Part shown: positions 53,744 to 53,843 of the stretch, in pieces
How positions within the stretch are numbered: the first letter of the stretch is position 1
How the letters are laid out: every line of letters starts with the position of its first letter
From: Sedimenticola thiotaurini
GTDB lineage: Bacteria; Pseudomonadota; Gammaproteobacteria; Chromatiales; Chromatiaceae
DNA length: 53,843 nt
Direction: 5' to 3'
Assembly: GCA_011051715.1 (NCBI GenBank)
Contig: DRKP01000054.1
Location: 1-53,843 of the forward strand
The notes under the pieces: model-generated
What the model was told of the DNA's origin: nothing
Databases searched by the model: none
What the model saw: the letters and a program-made list of their open reading frames with translations, nothing else
Program-made: the position numbers and the translations under genes

Positions 53744-53843
53744 TGTATGTTTGTTCCCGATAGGTCAGAAAAGACCTGTCGGGGCGGAGGGACGAGCGTC
53801 GCATCTGACCTTGGTACAGACAGTAGGAGAAATCGTCCCGCCC

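Overview
The window is a GC-rich gammaproteobacterial chromosome segment. Evidence: a run of housekeeping genes in an order familiar from Pseudomonas-type genomes (ispB, rplU-rpmA-obg-proB, rpsT, murJ, ribF-ileS-lspA), a Pseudomonas-like minor-pilin/PilY1 cluster beside thiO and ispH, a TusE/DsrC-family protein, a PEP-CTERM protein and a TRAP transporter with a TatT component. I would guess a Chromatiales-like or otherwise non-Pseudomonas gammaproteobacterium; the sequence alone does not fix the genus. No CRISPR array, rRNA, phage or complete insertion sequence was seen.

Layout. 1-2.6 kb: end of a PEP-CTERM protein, two exported proteins sharing a C-terminal domain, then a 131-bp direct repeat that includes the 3' end of tRNA-Pro(CGG). 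2.6-13.3 kb: conserved core block (ispB; rplU-rpmA-obg-proB; rpsT; murJ; ribF-ileS-lspA). 13.4-17 kb: a carboxymuconolactone decarboxylase-like/Rieske fusion, then a tightly overlapped minus-strand operon of two DUF1538 membrane proteins, a PII-like protein, a CBS-pair protein and ampD. 17.5-25.8 kb: a DUF1631 protein, FKBP, nadC, a second exported FKBP, an EgtB-like protein lacking the iron histidines, tusE, a TauE/DsbD-like membrane protein, and an AAA+ regulator of the sigma-54 activator type whose GAFTGA loop is deleted. 25.9-29.8 kb: divergent Pat-type lysine acetyltransferase and histone-deacetylase-like genes. 29.9-35.8 kb: TRAP transporter with TatT lipoprotein, a small membrane protein and bolA; then dksA-like, DUF1820 and fur. 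35.8-43.3 kb: hisI-gloB-pyrC, a double PTPS/QueD protein, an HDOD protein, an RRM-like protein, tRNA-Thr(CGT), a second Fur-family gene and thiO. 43.4-53.8 kb: minor pilins (fimT/U, pilV, pilW, pilX), pilY1, pilE, a small exported protein, convergent ispH-fkpB, a PduO-type cobalamin adenosyltransferase and a tiny gene in an AT-rich pocket.

Points of interest. Two 164-bp MITE-like elements 18.1 kb apart have long terminal inverted repeats, a compensatory base-pair change in an internal hairpin, and both start inside the stop codon of the gene before them. The lspA | fkpB-ispH neighbourhood, contiguous in Pseudomonas and E. coli, is split here by about 39 kb, with the second half inverted. The DUF1538/PII/CBS operon looks like a nucleotide- and metabolite-gated membrane system of unknown substrate and is the best candidate for an undescribed system. 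Several enzyme-like proteins have lost key residues (EgtB-like, AAA+ regulator, Fur paralogue, dihydroorotase). All functional names rest on reading motifs by eye; no database search was run.
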